This document shows positions 23,272 through 31,491 of a DNA stretch of 64,000 nt, piece by piece. Every line of letters begins with the position of its first letter. The stretch's first letter is position 1. Both the position numbers and the translations under genes were made by a program. This DNA comes from Aquincola tertiaricarbonis (GTDB taxonomy: Bacteria; Pseudomonadota; Gammaproteobacteria; Burkholderiales; Burkholderiaceae_C): contig NZ_JZUE01000010.1 in assembly GCF_000969605.1 (NCBI RefSeq), positions 169,473-233,472 on the forward strand, in the 5' to 3' direction. A model generated the notes under the pieces. That model had not been told where the DNA came from, ran no database searches, and saw only the letters and a list, made by a program, of their open reading frames with translations.

Positions 23272-26200
23272 TCAGTAGAAGCCCTTGCCGGCCGGGCGCG
23301 CGCTGGCCACCGCAGCGGATGAGAAGACGAGCCTGACGTTGTAGCGGGCGGTGCCGCGCTGCACGCCCTGGCCGTCGACCTTGAGGGTGGCGCCCATCGG
23401 CTTCGGCTCGATCGAGAACTCGATGTCCATCACGTTGCACAGCAGCTTGGCGCCCCACAGACCCAGGCCGTGGCCGTGGCTGTCGGAGGTGGCGCGGCGG
23501 TCGGAGGCGAGCTGGCGCGCCACCTTGCCCGCCGTGCCCTGGCCGCCCACGGCCAGCAGCTGTTCCTGGCTGTCCTGGTCGCTCTGGTAGGGCCCTTCGT
23601 TGACCATCAGCAGCGTGCGCGTGTCGTGGTCCCAGCTCACGGTGAAGCTGTCGCCGGTGGTGTACTTGGCCGCGTTGTGCACCAGGTCGCGCAGCACGAT
23701 GCGCAGCCACTGGCCGGGCACGTTCAGCTCCAGGTTCTCGGGCACGTCCAGCCGGCGGCTGCGGCGATGCTTGAACTCATGGGCGAAGCGCAGGATGGTC
23801 TCCTCCAGCAGCGCATGGATGCGCACCCGCTCCGGCGCCGCGGTGAGCGACACGCCCGGCAGGGCGCTGAGCTCCCGGTACTCGTGCATGACGTTGGACA
23901 GCAGCCGCAGGTTCTGCTCCCAGTTGGGCGAGGCGGCCAGCGACAGCGTCTCCCAGGCATCCGCCACGTTGAGCTGCGCCGTACGCAAGGCCTCGCGGTA
24001 GTCGCCGTTGAAGTGGGGCGACATGACCTTGTCCAGCATGTGGCGCACGCCGCGCCCGGGCGCCAGGGCCACCTCCAGGCGCTGGCGCAGGCGGGTCATG
24101 TTGTCGCGCACCGCGATCAGCTCGGCGCGGCCGGCATGGATGAGGTAGCGGCGCGCATCCACCTCGGGGTTGTTCAGCACCTCGGCCTGGCGGAACAGGT
24201 AGGGCAGGTAGGTCTGCATGTGCGCCACCACCGAGGCCCAGCCGCGGTCCCAGGGCTGCAGTTCGCGCAGCGGGTCGCGCTGGCTGTCGCCCTTGTCATG
24301 CAGCGTCACCACGCCCACGGTGCTCCAGCCGGCCGCCTCGGGCAGCATCAGGGCGAAGGACATGATGTCGTGCAGCGCATAGCCGCCTTCGCCGGGCGCG
24401 CCGTAGATGCGGGCGCGGGTGCGATGGGTGGGGTTGAGGGCGTCGGTCGATTGGCTGTCGTAGCAGTCGCGCCCCAGCCGCACGCCGCGCCGGCTGGCGG
24501 TGTCGGCGTCGTAGCCGGAGGTGGTGGCGGCCCGGGCATCGAAGTGGCCCTGCACGAAGCGCCCCAGCGGATTGGCCTCGGCGCGTTCGGCACGCGCGAC
24601 GTCGATGGCCATCGCGGCAAAGGGCCGCGCGACACAGTCCGCTGGCGGCTCGGTCCGCGGGCTGTACTGGAACTCCCGCGCGAACTCCGGCGGGGCGCCG
24701 TCGAAGTTGAACAGGCCGTTCCAGTTGTGGCCCACCAGCTGGAAGCGGTTGGGATTGCTCGCGCTCTGCAGCCAGATGTGCGCCACCGGGCACAGGAACA
24801 CATTGGCCAGGCAGCGGGAGACATCGCGCAGCGGACTCACGGCCGGATTGCCGCCGCGCCGCTGGAATTCATGCAGGCCGCGGCGTGCGAACAGGTAGTT
24901 CAGCCGCCGCATGTGCCAGACCTGGTTCTGGTGGTTCATGCAGGCGGCCATCAGGCCGGTGGTGCGGCGCAGCGGCCAGAACAGCCGCGGCTCGAACTGG
25001 CCCTTGACCAGGCCCAGCAGCGTGACCACGCCGATCACCCGCCCGTTGACCAGCAGCGGCGCGGCCAGCGCATCGACCGGCCGCGGCTCCGCATAGTTGA
25101 GCAGGTAGGTGGGCACGCCCAGGTCGTCGGCGGGCTCACCGCCGGGCGCCGGCTGCGCTTCCACCGGCACGACACGCTGGCGGGGCGGCGATCCCTTGCG
25201 CTGGCCTGTCTCCAGGCCCGGCACCGGCGGCGGATCCTCCTGCCCGCTGGCTGCCACCCGGTAGGCCTGCGCGGCCGAGCGGGCGCGCTGGTTGGCCGGG
25301 CAGTCGTTGTCGCTGCGCGGGCCGGGCGACCAGGCCCAGCGGTCCAGCTGCTCCCACACCGCATGCCCCTGGGCGCGGTGCGCGGCATGGCGCGCATAGT
25401 CGCCCACCGGCAGCAGCCGCGGCGGCGCCTGCGCATAGTCCAGCCAGTAGATGGCGGCGGCGTCGGCCCGCGTCATGCTCACCAGGTAGCGGCAGATGCG
25501 GCCGCCGAAGCCGCGCAGCAGGTGCTCGGCCTCGTCGCGGCGCACCGCGGGCCGGCCGTGGGCATCCTCCCTGGGGAATTCGTCGGCGCCGATGTAGACG
25601 TCGCGAGGTGCATGGCGGCTCAGCAGGTTATTGATGGCGATGACCTGGGAGGACCACATCGAGTTCTGGCGTTCGCGCAGGCGGCTGTAGTAGCGCTCCG
25701 GGCGGTCGATGCGGTAGGCATCGAACTCGGCGCCGCGCATGGCCGCGCCGTGCTCGGCATCGATGCGCCGCAGCAGGTCGCCCAGCGCCAGGGCACGTGC
25801 AGCCCCGCCGGCCCGCGTGACCAGGCTGACGCGCACGCGCGGCTTGGTGCGGCGGTCCACCGGGCTGTCGGTGTCCAGGTCCACCAGCAGGGCCGGCACG
25901 TCGTTGCCATGGCTCAGCAGCACCTGCTGGCCGCTGCGCATCTCCGGGATGAGCACGTCGTCCCAGCGCGCCAGCCAGGCGCACAGGGCGGCCACCAGTT
26001 CCCAGTCGGGCCGGGTCATCGCGTCGGCATCCGCCGCGTCCAGGATGCGCGCATTGCGGAACAGCTCCAGCGTGTGCGCCGTGGTGGCCACGCGCAGGCT
26101 GGCCTCCGAAGGCGTGAGGCCGATGCGGGTGCCGAGGGCGTCCTTCAGTTCCTCGCGCAGCGGCACGGTGTGCATGCGGCCGTCGCGGTCGCGGTCGATC

Positions 26201-26970
26201 TGCACCACATGCTCGACGAAGCGCTCGAAGCGGTCGCAGAAGGCATCGTGGTCCGGCGCCTCGTCGGTGTCCTCGGCGGTCACGAAGTACGGGCCCACCA
26301 CCGGCAGGCACAGCTGCTCAACGCCATCCGGGCGCATCAGCAGGAAGCTGCGCAGCGTGCGCACCTCCAGGCCGGTCACGTTGAGGGCGCCGGCCAGCAC
26401 CGCATCCGGCTTGCCGAGCTGGGCCACATGCTTCCAGGTCCACATCAGCACATACAGCGCCCAGTGGTCCTGCATGCGGCACAGCGCATGGGCGGGCAGG
26501 GGATTGCCCATCTCGGTCAGCCAGATCTTGCGCTCGACGTAGGGCAGCAGCGCCAGCGCGCCCTGCAGCCAGTGCGGCGGCAGCGAGGGTGGCGGCGGCG
26601 CCAGCGCCACGGGCAGCTGCAGGATCCAGTCCCGGGCCAGCGCCAGCACCGCGGGATCGGCCAGGCTGGGATAGTCGGCCGCGCGCATCTCGGGTGCGTC
26701 GGCCGCCAGCACGGCGCGGATGCTGGGTTCCTCGAGCACGCCGGCGACCACCCGCGGCAGATGCGCCAGGCGTTCCGGCAGCAGCAGCCGCAGCGGCACG
26801 TTGTGCGCGTAGGCGATGGTGTCGATGGCCACCTGCAGGCGGTGGTGGCCGCGGCGCCGGGCTTCCTCGGCCGCCGGCCCGGTGCCTGCCGGCGTGATCC
26901 ACCGTCCGACGCGCAGGGCCTCCGCCGGGGCGGACCGACCCTCCTCGAGTTGCACAGGAACGACCGTCAT
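23272..26970 (-). CDS. Very large soluble GAF-type histidine kinase
   Basis: A 1232-residue protein without membrane helices. Residues 1-480 are a helical region I do not recognise. GAF-like domains are at about 490-660 (CRYLVSMTRADAAAIYWLDY, LAAPLLVNGRVIGVVTLLG) and 705-885 (LANVFLCPVAHIWLQSASNP). A candidate dimerisation helix has His near residue 1027 (NVMHEYREL). The HATPase domain at about 1060-1215 shows the N box (LRDLVHNAAKYT), LLMVNEGP and the G box (SHGHGLGLWGAKLLCNVMD). The histidine context is not a standard HisKA motif. GAGGAG precedes ATG 26970. It should phosphorylate the adjacent receiver-like protein; the signal is unknown. Confidence 0.8.
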   Translation of the reverse strand: MTVVPVQLEEGRSAPAEALRVGRWITPAGTGPAAEEARRRGHHRLQVAIDTIAYAHNVPLRLLLPERLAHLPRVVAGVLEEPSIRAVLAADAPEMRAADYPSLADPAVLALARDWILQLPVALAPPPPSLPPHWLQGALALLPYVERKIWLTEMGNPLPAHALCRMQDHWALYVLMWTWKHVAQLGKPDAVLAGALNVTGLEVRTLRSFLLMRPDGVEQLCLPVVGPYFVTAEDTDEAPDHDAFCDRFERFVEHVVQIDRDRDGRMHTVPLREELKDALGTRIGLTPSEASLRVATTAHTLELFRNARILDAADADAMTRPDWELVAALCAWLARWDDVLIPEMRSGQQVLLSHGNDVPALLVDLDTDSPVDRRTKPRVRVSLVTRAGGAARALALGDLLRRIDAEHGAAMRGAEFDAYRIDRPERYYSRLRERQNSMWSSQVIAINNLLSRHAPRDVYIGADEFPREDAHGRPAVRRDEAEHLLRGFGGRICRYLVSMTRADAAAIYWLDYAQAPPRLLPVGDYARHAAHRAQGHAVWEQLDRWAWSPGPRSDNDCPANQRARSAAQAYRVAASGQEDPPPVPGLETGQRKGSPPRQRVVPVEAQPAPGGEPADDLGVPTYLLNYAEPRPVDALAAPLLVNGRVIGVVTLLGLVKGQFEPRLFWPLRRTTGLMAACMNHQNQVWHMRRLNYLFARRGLHEFQRRGGNPAVSPLRDVSRCLANVFLCPVAHIWLQSASNPNRFQLVGHNWNGLFNFDGAPPEFAREFQYSPRTEPPADCVARPFAAMAIDVARAERAEANPLGRFVQGHFDARAATTSGYDADTASRRGVRLGRDCYDSQSTDALNPTHRTRARIYGAPGEGGYALHDIMSFALMLPEAAGWSTVGVVTLHDKGDSQRDPLRELQPWDRGWASVVAHMQTYLPYLFRQAEVLNNPEVDARRYLIHAGRAELIAVRDNMTRLRQRLEVALAPGRGVRHMLDKVMSPHFNGDYREALRTAQLNVADAWETLSLAASPNWEQNLRLLSNVMHEYRELSALPGVSLTAAPERVRIHALLEETILRFAHEFKHRRSRRLDVPENLELNVPGQWLRIVLRDLVHNAAKYTTGDSFTVSWDHDTRTLLMVNEGPYQSDQDSQEQLLAVGGQGTAGKVARQLASDRRATSDSHGHGLGLWGAKLLCNVMDIEFSIEPKPMGATLKVDGQGVQRGTARYNVRLVFSSAAVASARPAGKGFY

Positions 26971-27043
26971 GGCGCACTCCTCGCTTGCGCGGCGATTGTA
27001 GGAAGTGGCTTCGTTCGCACAAGCCGGGCCGAAAGCCGGTGCT

Positions 27044-27382
27044 TCACAGGCGGAAGACGAGGATCAGCACGGCGGTGGCACCGCACATGAAGGCATTGCA
27101 GGCGCACACGACGGCGGCCCGGTTCATGTGCTGGCCGTTCTGCTCATGCAGCCAGGCGGCCATCGTCAGGTTGGCGCCGAACCAGGTGCCCCAGGTCCAC
27201 AGCGAATGCTGGCTGGAGTCGCCGCTGACGAAGATGGCCCAGGCGGTCGGCACGTAGGCCAGCACCCGCACCGAGTTGAACAGCGTGAACAGCCAGGTCA
27301 GCAGCCGCAGGTAGACCGTTCTCCTGGTGGATGGCGCACCGGGCAGGGCGGTGGCTTGCGCTGCGGGCAGGCGGGAGATCAT
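27044..27382 (-). CDS. Small membrane protein, possibly PQ-loop/SemiSWEET-like
   Basis: A 112-residue protein with three probable membrane helices (LLTWLFTLFNSVRVLAYVP, LWTWGTWFGANLTMAAWL, VCACNAFMCGATAVLILVF). The Pro in the first helix and the pattern YVPTAWAIFVSGDSSQHSLW recall half-transporters of the PQ-loop group, but the match is loose. ATG 27382 is chosen over longer, arginine-rich extensions. It is divergent from the GFA gene. Confidence 0.6.
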   Translation of the reverse strand: MISRLPAAQATALPGAPSTRRTVYLRLLTWLFTLFNSVRVLAYVPTAWAIFVSGDSSQHSLWTWGTWFGANLTMAAWLHEQNGQHMNRAAVVCACNAFMCGATAVLILVFRL

Positions 27383-27558
27383 GGTCGACTTCCTCTCGGT
27401 GCGGACGCGGGCCGCAACCTCGCCGCCCGCCGAGACCAGCATCGGCGCTGGCTGCCCGCTTTTCGCCCTCCATCGGTGGGAGGGAGCTCCCCTCTTTGGT
27501 GGCGGGTCGCCTGCCATGGCATGCTTGCCGCGTCGAAGATCCCGCCAGGAGTTTTGCG

Positions 27559-28032
27559 ATGGAGCCATCGACCGACACCTCCGAGTCCCGGTCCCTGACC
27601 GGCCGCTGCCTGTGCGGCGGCGTGACCATCACCGTGGCAGGTGCCCACGATCCGCGCGTGGGCGCCTGCCACTGCCGGATGTGCCAGCGCTGGTCGGGCG
27701 GGCTGTTCCTGTGCTTCGAGGCGGATGCCGAGGCCGTCACCGTCCACGGCGAGGTCAGGCGCTACCGGTCCTCCTCCTTCGCCGAGCGCGCCTTCTGCCC
27801 GCAGTGCGGCTCCCACCTCTGGTTCAACGACGTGGAGGAGGGCGGCGAGCCCCGGCACTACGAGCTGATGCCCGGGCTGTTCGATGCGGCCCGCGGCTGG
27901 CCGCTGCGCTCGGAGATCTACGTGGACCGGGCGATGGCCTCGCTGCGGCTGGCAGGCGACCACCGGCGCAAGACCCGGGCCGAATACGAGGCCGACAACC
28001 CGTCCGTCGCCGGCGACCTGGACACGGCCTGA
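27559..28032 (+). CDS. GFA-family zinc protein
   Basis: A 157-residue member of the Gfa family (named for glutathione-dependent formaldehyde activation). All zinc-site cysteines are visible: CLCGG near the start, CHCRMC, and FCPQCGS about 55 residues later. Few members have proven enzyme activity, so a specific reaction is not claimed. CAGGAG lies 11 bases before ATG 27559. It appears to be a single gene. Confidence 0.92.
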   Translation: MEPSTDTSESRSLTGRCLCGGVTITVAGAHDPRVGACHCRMCQRWSGGLFLCFEADAEAVTVHGEVRRYRSSSFAERAFCPQCGSHLWFNDVEEGGEPRHYELMPGLFDAARGWPLRSEIYVDRAMASLRLAGDHRRKTRAEYEADNPSVAGDLDTA

Positions 28033-28093
28033 CCCGGCAGGCCCGACCGCTACACTGGTCCGAACGAAGTTGCAGTTGCCCAGCCCACACGCC

Positions 28094-28873
28094 ATGCAAG
28101 AAGTTCGCAGGTGGATCCCTTATTGCGGCGAGGCGCCGTCGCCCGAAGCCTGGCTGGGGCGGTGGAACGACGACCCGCTGCTGTGGGCCGTGCTGGCGCT
28201 GCTGGCGGTGGCCTTGTGGTGGCCCGCACGAACAACCTCCGCGCTGCCGACGGCCGCCAGCGCGTCGCGGCGCACCGCGCTGCGCTGGGCCTGGGCCTTC
28301 ACCGCGCTGCTGTACCTTTCGCCGCTGTGCGCCCTCAGCTCCGCCTTCTTCACCATGCGGGTGGTGCACCACATGGCGCTGGTGCTGGTGGTGGCGCCGC
28401 TGCTGGCCCATGGCCTGGAGCCGGCGCTGCGCCGGCTGCCGGCGCCGCTGTGGCCCTGCACCGCCATCGCGGCGCTGGCCTTCTGGACCTGGCATGTGCC
28501 GGCGCCGTATGCGGCGGCACTGTCCTCCCATGCGGTGTATGCGCTGATGCAGCTGTCCATCGCCGGCAGCGCGCTGGCCTTCTGGCTGGCGGTGCGCCGC
28601 AGCGGGCCGGCCGAGGCGCTGGCGGCCATCCTGGTGACCACCGTGCTGATGGGCCTGCTGGGTGCGCTGATCACCTTCGCGGCGCGGCCGCTGTACGAGC
28701 CGCACATCGCCTCCACGCTGGGCTGGGGCGTCTCGCCGCTGGAAGACCAGCAGCTGGCCGGCATCGTGATGTGGGCGCCGGGCAGCATCGCCTACCTGCT
28801 GGCCGCGGTGTGGATCGGCTGGCGCTGGATGCGGGTGGAGCGTGACCGCCGGCTGCGCGTGGAGCCGGCATGA
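28094..28873 (+). CDS. CtaG-like cytochrome oxidase assembly membrane protein
   Basis: A 259-residue protein of the caa3-type CtaG family. It has about seven membrane helices and the family's conserved histidines (FFTMRVVHHMALVLVVAPLL, WTWHVPAPYAAAL) that may handle copper. It helps assemble the copper centre of the terminal oxidase encoded 2.4 kb downstream. ATG 28094 is chosen. Its stop overlaps the cytochrome b gene start (ATGA at 28870), so the two are coupled. Confidence 0.88.
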   Translation: MQEVRRWIPYCGEAPSPEAWLGRWNDDPLLWAVLALLAVALWWPARTTSALPTAASASRRTALRWAWAFTALLYLSPLCALSSAFFTMRVVHHMALVLVVAPLLAHGLEPALRRLPAPLWPCTAIAALAFWTWHVPAPYAAALSSHAVYALMQLSIAGSALAFWLAVRRSGPAEALAAILVTTVLMGLLGALITFAARPLYEPHIASTLGWGVSPLEDQQLAGIVMWAPGSIAYLLAAVWIGWRWMRVERDRRLRVEPA

Positions 28874-29517
28874 ACCTGGTCGGCATCATCGAATGGGCGG
28901 AGGGCTACAACCGGCGCGGCCTGTATTCGCCCATCGGCGTGGCCTTCCACTGGATCATGGCGGCGATGATGTTCTTCCAGATCGGCCATGGCTGGTATCT
29001 GGCCTGGCTGCCCGCCGGCGGCGACAAGTACCTGGGCTACCAGACCCACACGCAGATCGGCCTGACCCTGATGGCGCTGGGCTCGCTTCGATTTTTCTGG
29101 AAAAGCCAGATCAAGGGCCCCGAGACGGTGGAGGAGGATTCCTTCGAGGGCCGCGCCAGCCGCCTGCTGCAGAACTGGTTCTATTTCAGCTTCTTCGCGC
29201 TGCCCATCAGCGGCTGGGTGATGTGGTCCACGCTGCCCAGCGACCTGCCGCTGCTCATCGCCGGCATCGTGCCGTTTCCCAACCTGCCGTTCGACCAGCT
29301 CTCCGAGGCGCTGCAGCTGCGCCTGATGCGCTGGGCGGCCACCGCCCACCTGTGGATCGTCTGGATCACCACGCTGGCCATCCCCGGCCATGCCGGCGCG
29401 GCGGTGCTGCACTACGTCATCAAGAAGGACCGGGTGCTGCAGTCGATGCTGGACATCAACGGGCCGGGGATGCCGGGCGTGCTGGGATCGCGGACAGATA
29501 AAGGCTCAGCTGCCTGA
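28870..29517 (+). CDS. Cytochrome b561-family membrane protein
   Basis: A 215-residue di-haem b-type membrane cytochrome. Four helices carry haem-ligand histidines (SPIGVAFHWIMAAMMFFQIG, THTQIGLTLMALGS, AATAHLWIVWITTLAIPGHA). It would move electrons between the quinol pool and a periplasmic partner. It is translationally coupled to the CtaG-like gene. Its last 62 bases overlap the convergent di-haem cytochrome c gene. Confidence 0.9.
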   Translation: MNLVGIIEWAEGYNRRGLYSPIGVAFHWIMAAMMFFQIGHGWYLAWLPAGGDKYLGYQTHTQIGLTLMALGSLRFFWKSQIKGPETVEEDSFEGRASRLLQNWFYFSFFALPISGWVMWSTLPSDLPLLIAGIVPFPNLPFDQLSEALQLRLMRWAATAHLWIVWITTLAIPGHAGAAVLHYVIKKDRVLQSMLDINGPGMPGVLGSRTDKGSAA

Positions 29518-30142
29518 CCTCGGCGGCCTCCAGCTGCTGCGCCGCCTTCAACATTGCATGGTCGCCATCGTTCCGCCGCTTCGATTGCTGCCAGTCCTGC
29601 AACTGCTGGGCGAGATAGAACGCGGGCTGCCCGTTCAGCGGCGGTGCCTGCGCGGTGCCCACGCCCTCGGCGCCATGGCAGCTCTGGCAGGCCCGGGCAT
29701 ACAGCGCGGCCGTGCCGGCGGCGGCCTGCTCGGTGGTGGCCGGCGGCAGGCCGGCCGGCGGCAGGGCGGCATAGTGGTTGGACACCAGCACCCGCTCGTC
29801 GCTGTCGAGGAACTGCGCCACGTCCATCATCAGCGCATGCGGTCGCAGCCCGGCGGCAAAGTCTTCCATCTGCTTTTGCAGGTAGCCCGCCGGCAGGCCG
29901 GCCAGACGCGGTGCGTCGAAGCCGTTGCCTTCGCCCCGCGCGCCATGGCAGGTGACGCAGGCGTAGCGCGCGCCGCCCTCGCCGCCGCTCATCGCGATCA
30001 GCTCGCCGCCGCGGCCGAAACGATCGTCGCTGGGGGTCATCCGGTCGGTGCAGGCCGACGCGGGCACCAGGAATGCCAGCACGATGGCCCAGCGGGCACA
30101 TCGACGGCGTTGAACGAGCAGGGGGAATGAGTTGTTGAACAT
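29456..30142 (-). CDS. Di-haem cytochrome c (c4-like)
   Basis: A 228-residue exported cytochrome with two CxxCH haem sites (YACVTCHGARGEGNG and ACQSCHGAEGVGTA), each followed by a class I cytochrome domain with its own late Met. This two-domain plan matches cytochrome c4, a periplasmic electron carrier to oxidases. The hydrophobic N terminus (WAIVLAFLVPASAC) may be a lipoprotein signal. I choose ATG 30142; another ATG at 30172 adds ten residues. It is convergent with the cytochrome b gene and divergent from the next cytochrome c, with only 28 bases between starts. Confidence 0.88.
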   Translation of the reverse strand: MFNNSFPLLVQRRRCARWAIVLAFLVPASACTDRMTPSDDRFGRGGELIAMSGGEGGARYACVTCHGARGEGNGFDAPRLAGLPAGYLQKQMEDFAAGLRPHALMMDVAQFLDSDERVLVSNHYAALPPAGLPPATTEQAAAGTAALYARACQSCHGAEGVGTAQAPPLNGQPAFYLAQQLQDWQQSKRRNDGDHAMLKAAQQLEAAEVRQLSLYLSAIPARPASPAR

Positions 30143-30170
30143 CGGGTCCGGGCCATCTTCCCTGGCGAGC

Positions 30171-30545
30171 ATGCCATGGTCAAGCCGGGCGCTGCTGCTG
30201 GCCTGCGCCGCACTGGCCGGCTGCGACGGCCCGCCCGACCGCACGCCGGCGCTCGGCGATGCCGACGTGCAGCGCGGCCGCCAGCTGGTGGCGCAGCACG
30301 GCTGCACCGCCTGCCATGCCTTTCCCGATGTGCCGTGGCCGCGTGGCCGGCTCGGCCCGTCGCTGGAGGGTTTCGGCCGCCAGGGCCTGATCGCCGGGCA
30401 GCTGCCCAACCAGCCCGGCGTGCTGATGGCCTTCATACGCAATGCACCCGAGCTGGTGCCGGGCACCGCGATGCCCGCCTTTCCCATGTCCGACCAGGAT
30501 GCCCGCGATGTCACAGCCTATCTCGTCCAGCTCGCCCCTCGCTGA
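30171..30545 (+). CDS. Cytochrome c lipoprotein
   Basis: A 124-residue mono-haem cytochrome. The signal ends in a lipobox (LLLACAALAGC), so it is probably tethered to the membrane. The haem site is GCTACHAF and the late Met is in AMPAFPMSD. It could pass electrons to the oxidase encoded just downstream. The last 38 bases overlap coxB, which couples them. The start at ATG 30171 is chosen to begin the lipoprotein signal. Confidence 0.85.
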   Translation: MPWSSRALLLACAALAGCDGPPDRTPALGDADVQRGRQLVAQHGCTACHAFPDVPWPRGRLGPSLEGFGRQGLIAGQLPNQPGVLMAFIRNAPELVPGTAMPAFPMSDQDARDVTAYLVQLAPR

Positions 30546-31491
30546 GGCGCTGAGCGGCTGGCCGCCGCCGGTGCTCGATCCGCACGGCCCGCTGTCCAAC
30601 AGCGTCACCACGCTGGCCTGGGTGCTGCTGGCCCTGGTGACGCTGATCTTCCTGTTCGTGTGCGCAGCCATGTGGGTGGCGCTGTACGGCAGCCCGGGCC
30701 TGCGCGCGCGACTGGGCGGCGAGAAGGTGGTGAAGTGGCTGGGCCTCATCATCCCGTCGGGCATCCTGCTGCTGCTGCTGGCCGGCGGCACCACGCTGGT
30801 GGCCGGCATCACCACCATCCAGGGCGACGAGCTGCGCATGCGGGTGTCCGGCAACATCTACTGGTGGCGTGTCTCGTACCTGGATGCGGCCGGCAACGAG
30901 GTGATGGCCGATGCCAACGAGCTGCACATCCCCACCGGCCGGCCAGTGGTCATCGACATGGTGTCGGAGGACGTGATCCACAGCTTCTGGGTGCCCAAGC
31001 TGGGCGGCAAGATGGACATGATCCCCGGCCGCACCAACCGGCTGAAGCTGCAGGCCGACAAGCCCGGCAGCTATGGCGGCCAGTGCGCCGAGTTCTGCGG
31101 CGGCGCGCATTCGCTGATGGGCTTCGTGGTGGTGGCGCATGAGCCGGCCGACTGGCAACGCTGGATGGAGGCGCGCCGCGCGCCACGGCCGCCGCTGCCC
31201 ACGGCCGACATCGAGGTGCAGCGCGGCGCGCGCCTGTTCAGCGAGGTGGGCTGCGCGGCCTGCCACCGCGTGGCCGGCACCGATGCGCAGGGCATCTCGG
31301 GGCCGGACCTCACGCACGTGGGTTCCCGCCAAAGCCTGGGCGCCGGCATCCTGCCCAACAACCGCGGCACGCTGGTGGGCTGGATCGGCGACAGCCAGTC
31401 GATCAAGCCCAACAACCGCATGCCGGCCTACCGCTCGCTGCAGCCGGCCGAGCTGCATGCGCTGGCGGCCTACATGGAGTCCTTGCGGTGA
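30508..31491 (+). CDS. coxB: Cytochrome c oxidase subunit II with C-terminal haem c domain
   Basis: A 327-residue subunit II of caa3 type. Two membrane helices (TTLAWVLLALVTLIFLFVCA; GLIIPSGILLLLLAGGTTLV) are followed by the CuA cupredoxin domain with DVIHSFWVPKLGGKMD and QCAEFCGGAHSLMGF (two Cys, His, Met ligands). A fused cytochrome c domain has GCAACHRVAG. It accepts electrons and passes them to subunit I. The start ATG 30508 lies inside the preceding cytochrome gene, and its stop overlaps the next start (GTGA). Confidence 0.95.
   Translation: MSQPISSSSPLAEALSGWPPPVLDPHGPLSNSVTTLAWVLLALVTLIFLFVCAAMWVALYGSPGLRARLGGEKVVKWLGLIIPSGILLLLLAGGTTLVAGITTIQGDELRMRVSGNIYWWRVSYLDAAGNEVMADANELHIPTGRPVVIDMVSEDVIHSFWVPKLGGKMDMIPGRTNRLKLQADKPGSYGGQCAEFCGGAHSLMGFVVVAHEPADWQRWMEARRAPRPPLPTADIEVQRGARLFSEVGCAACHRVAGTDAQGISGPDLTHVGSRQSLGAGILPNNRGTLVGWIGDSQSIKPNNRMPAYRSLQPAELHALAAYMESLR

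Noticed and set aside
23470..27090. 1206-codon open frame on the plus strand opposite the large kinase
   Set aside because: His/Gln/Arg-rich composition, no domains, and complete overlap with the minus-strand kinase that has clear HATPase motifs. It is a GC-driven shadow.
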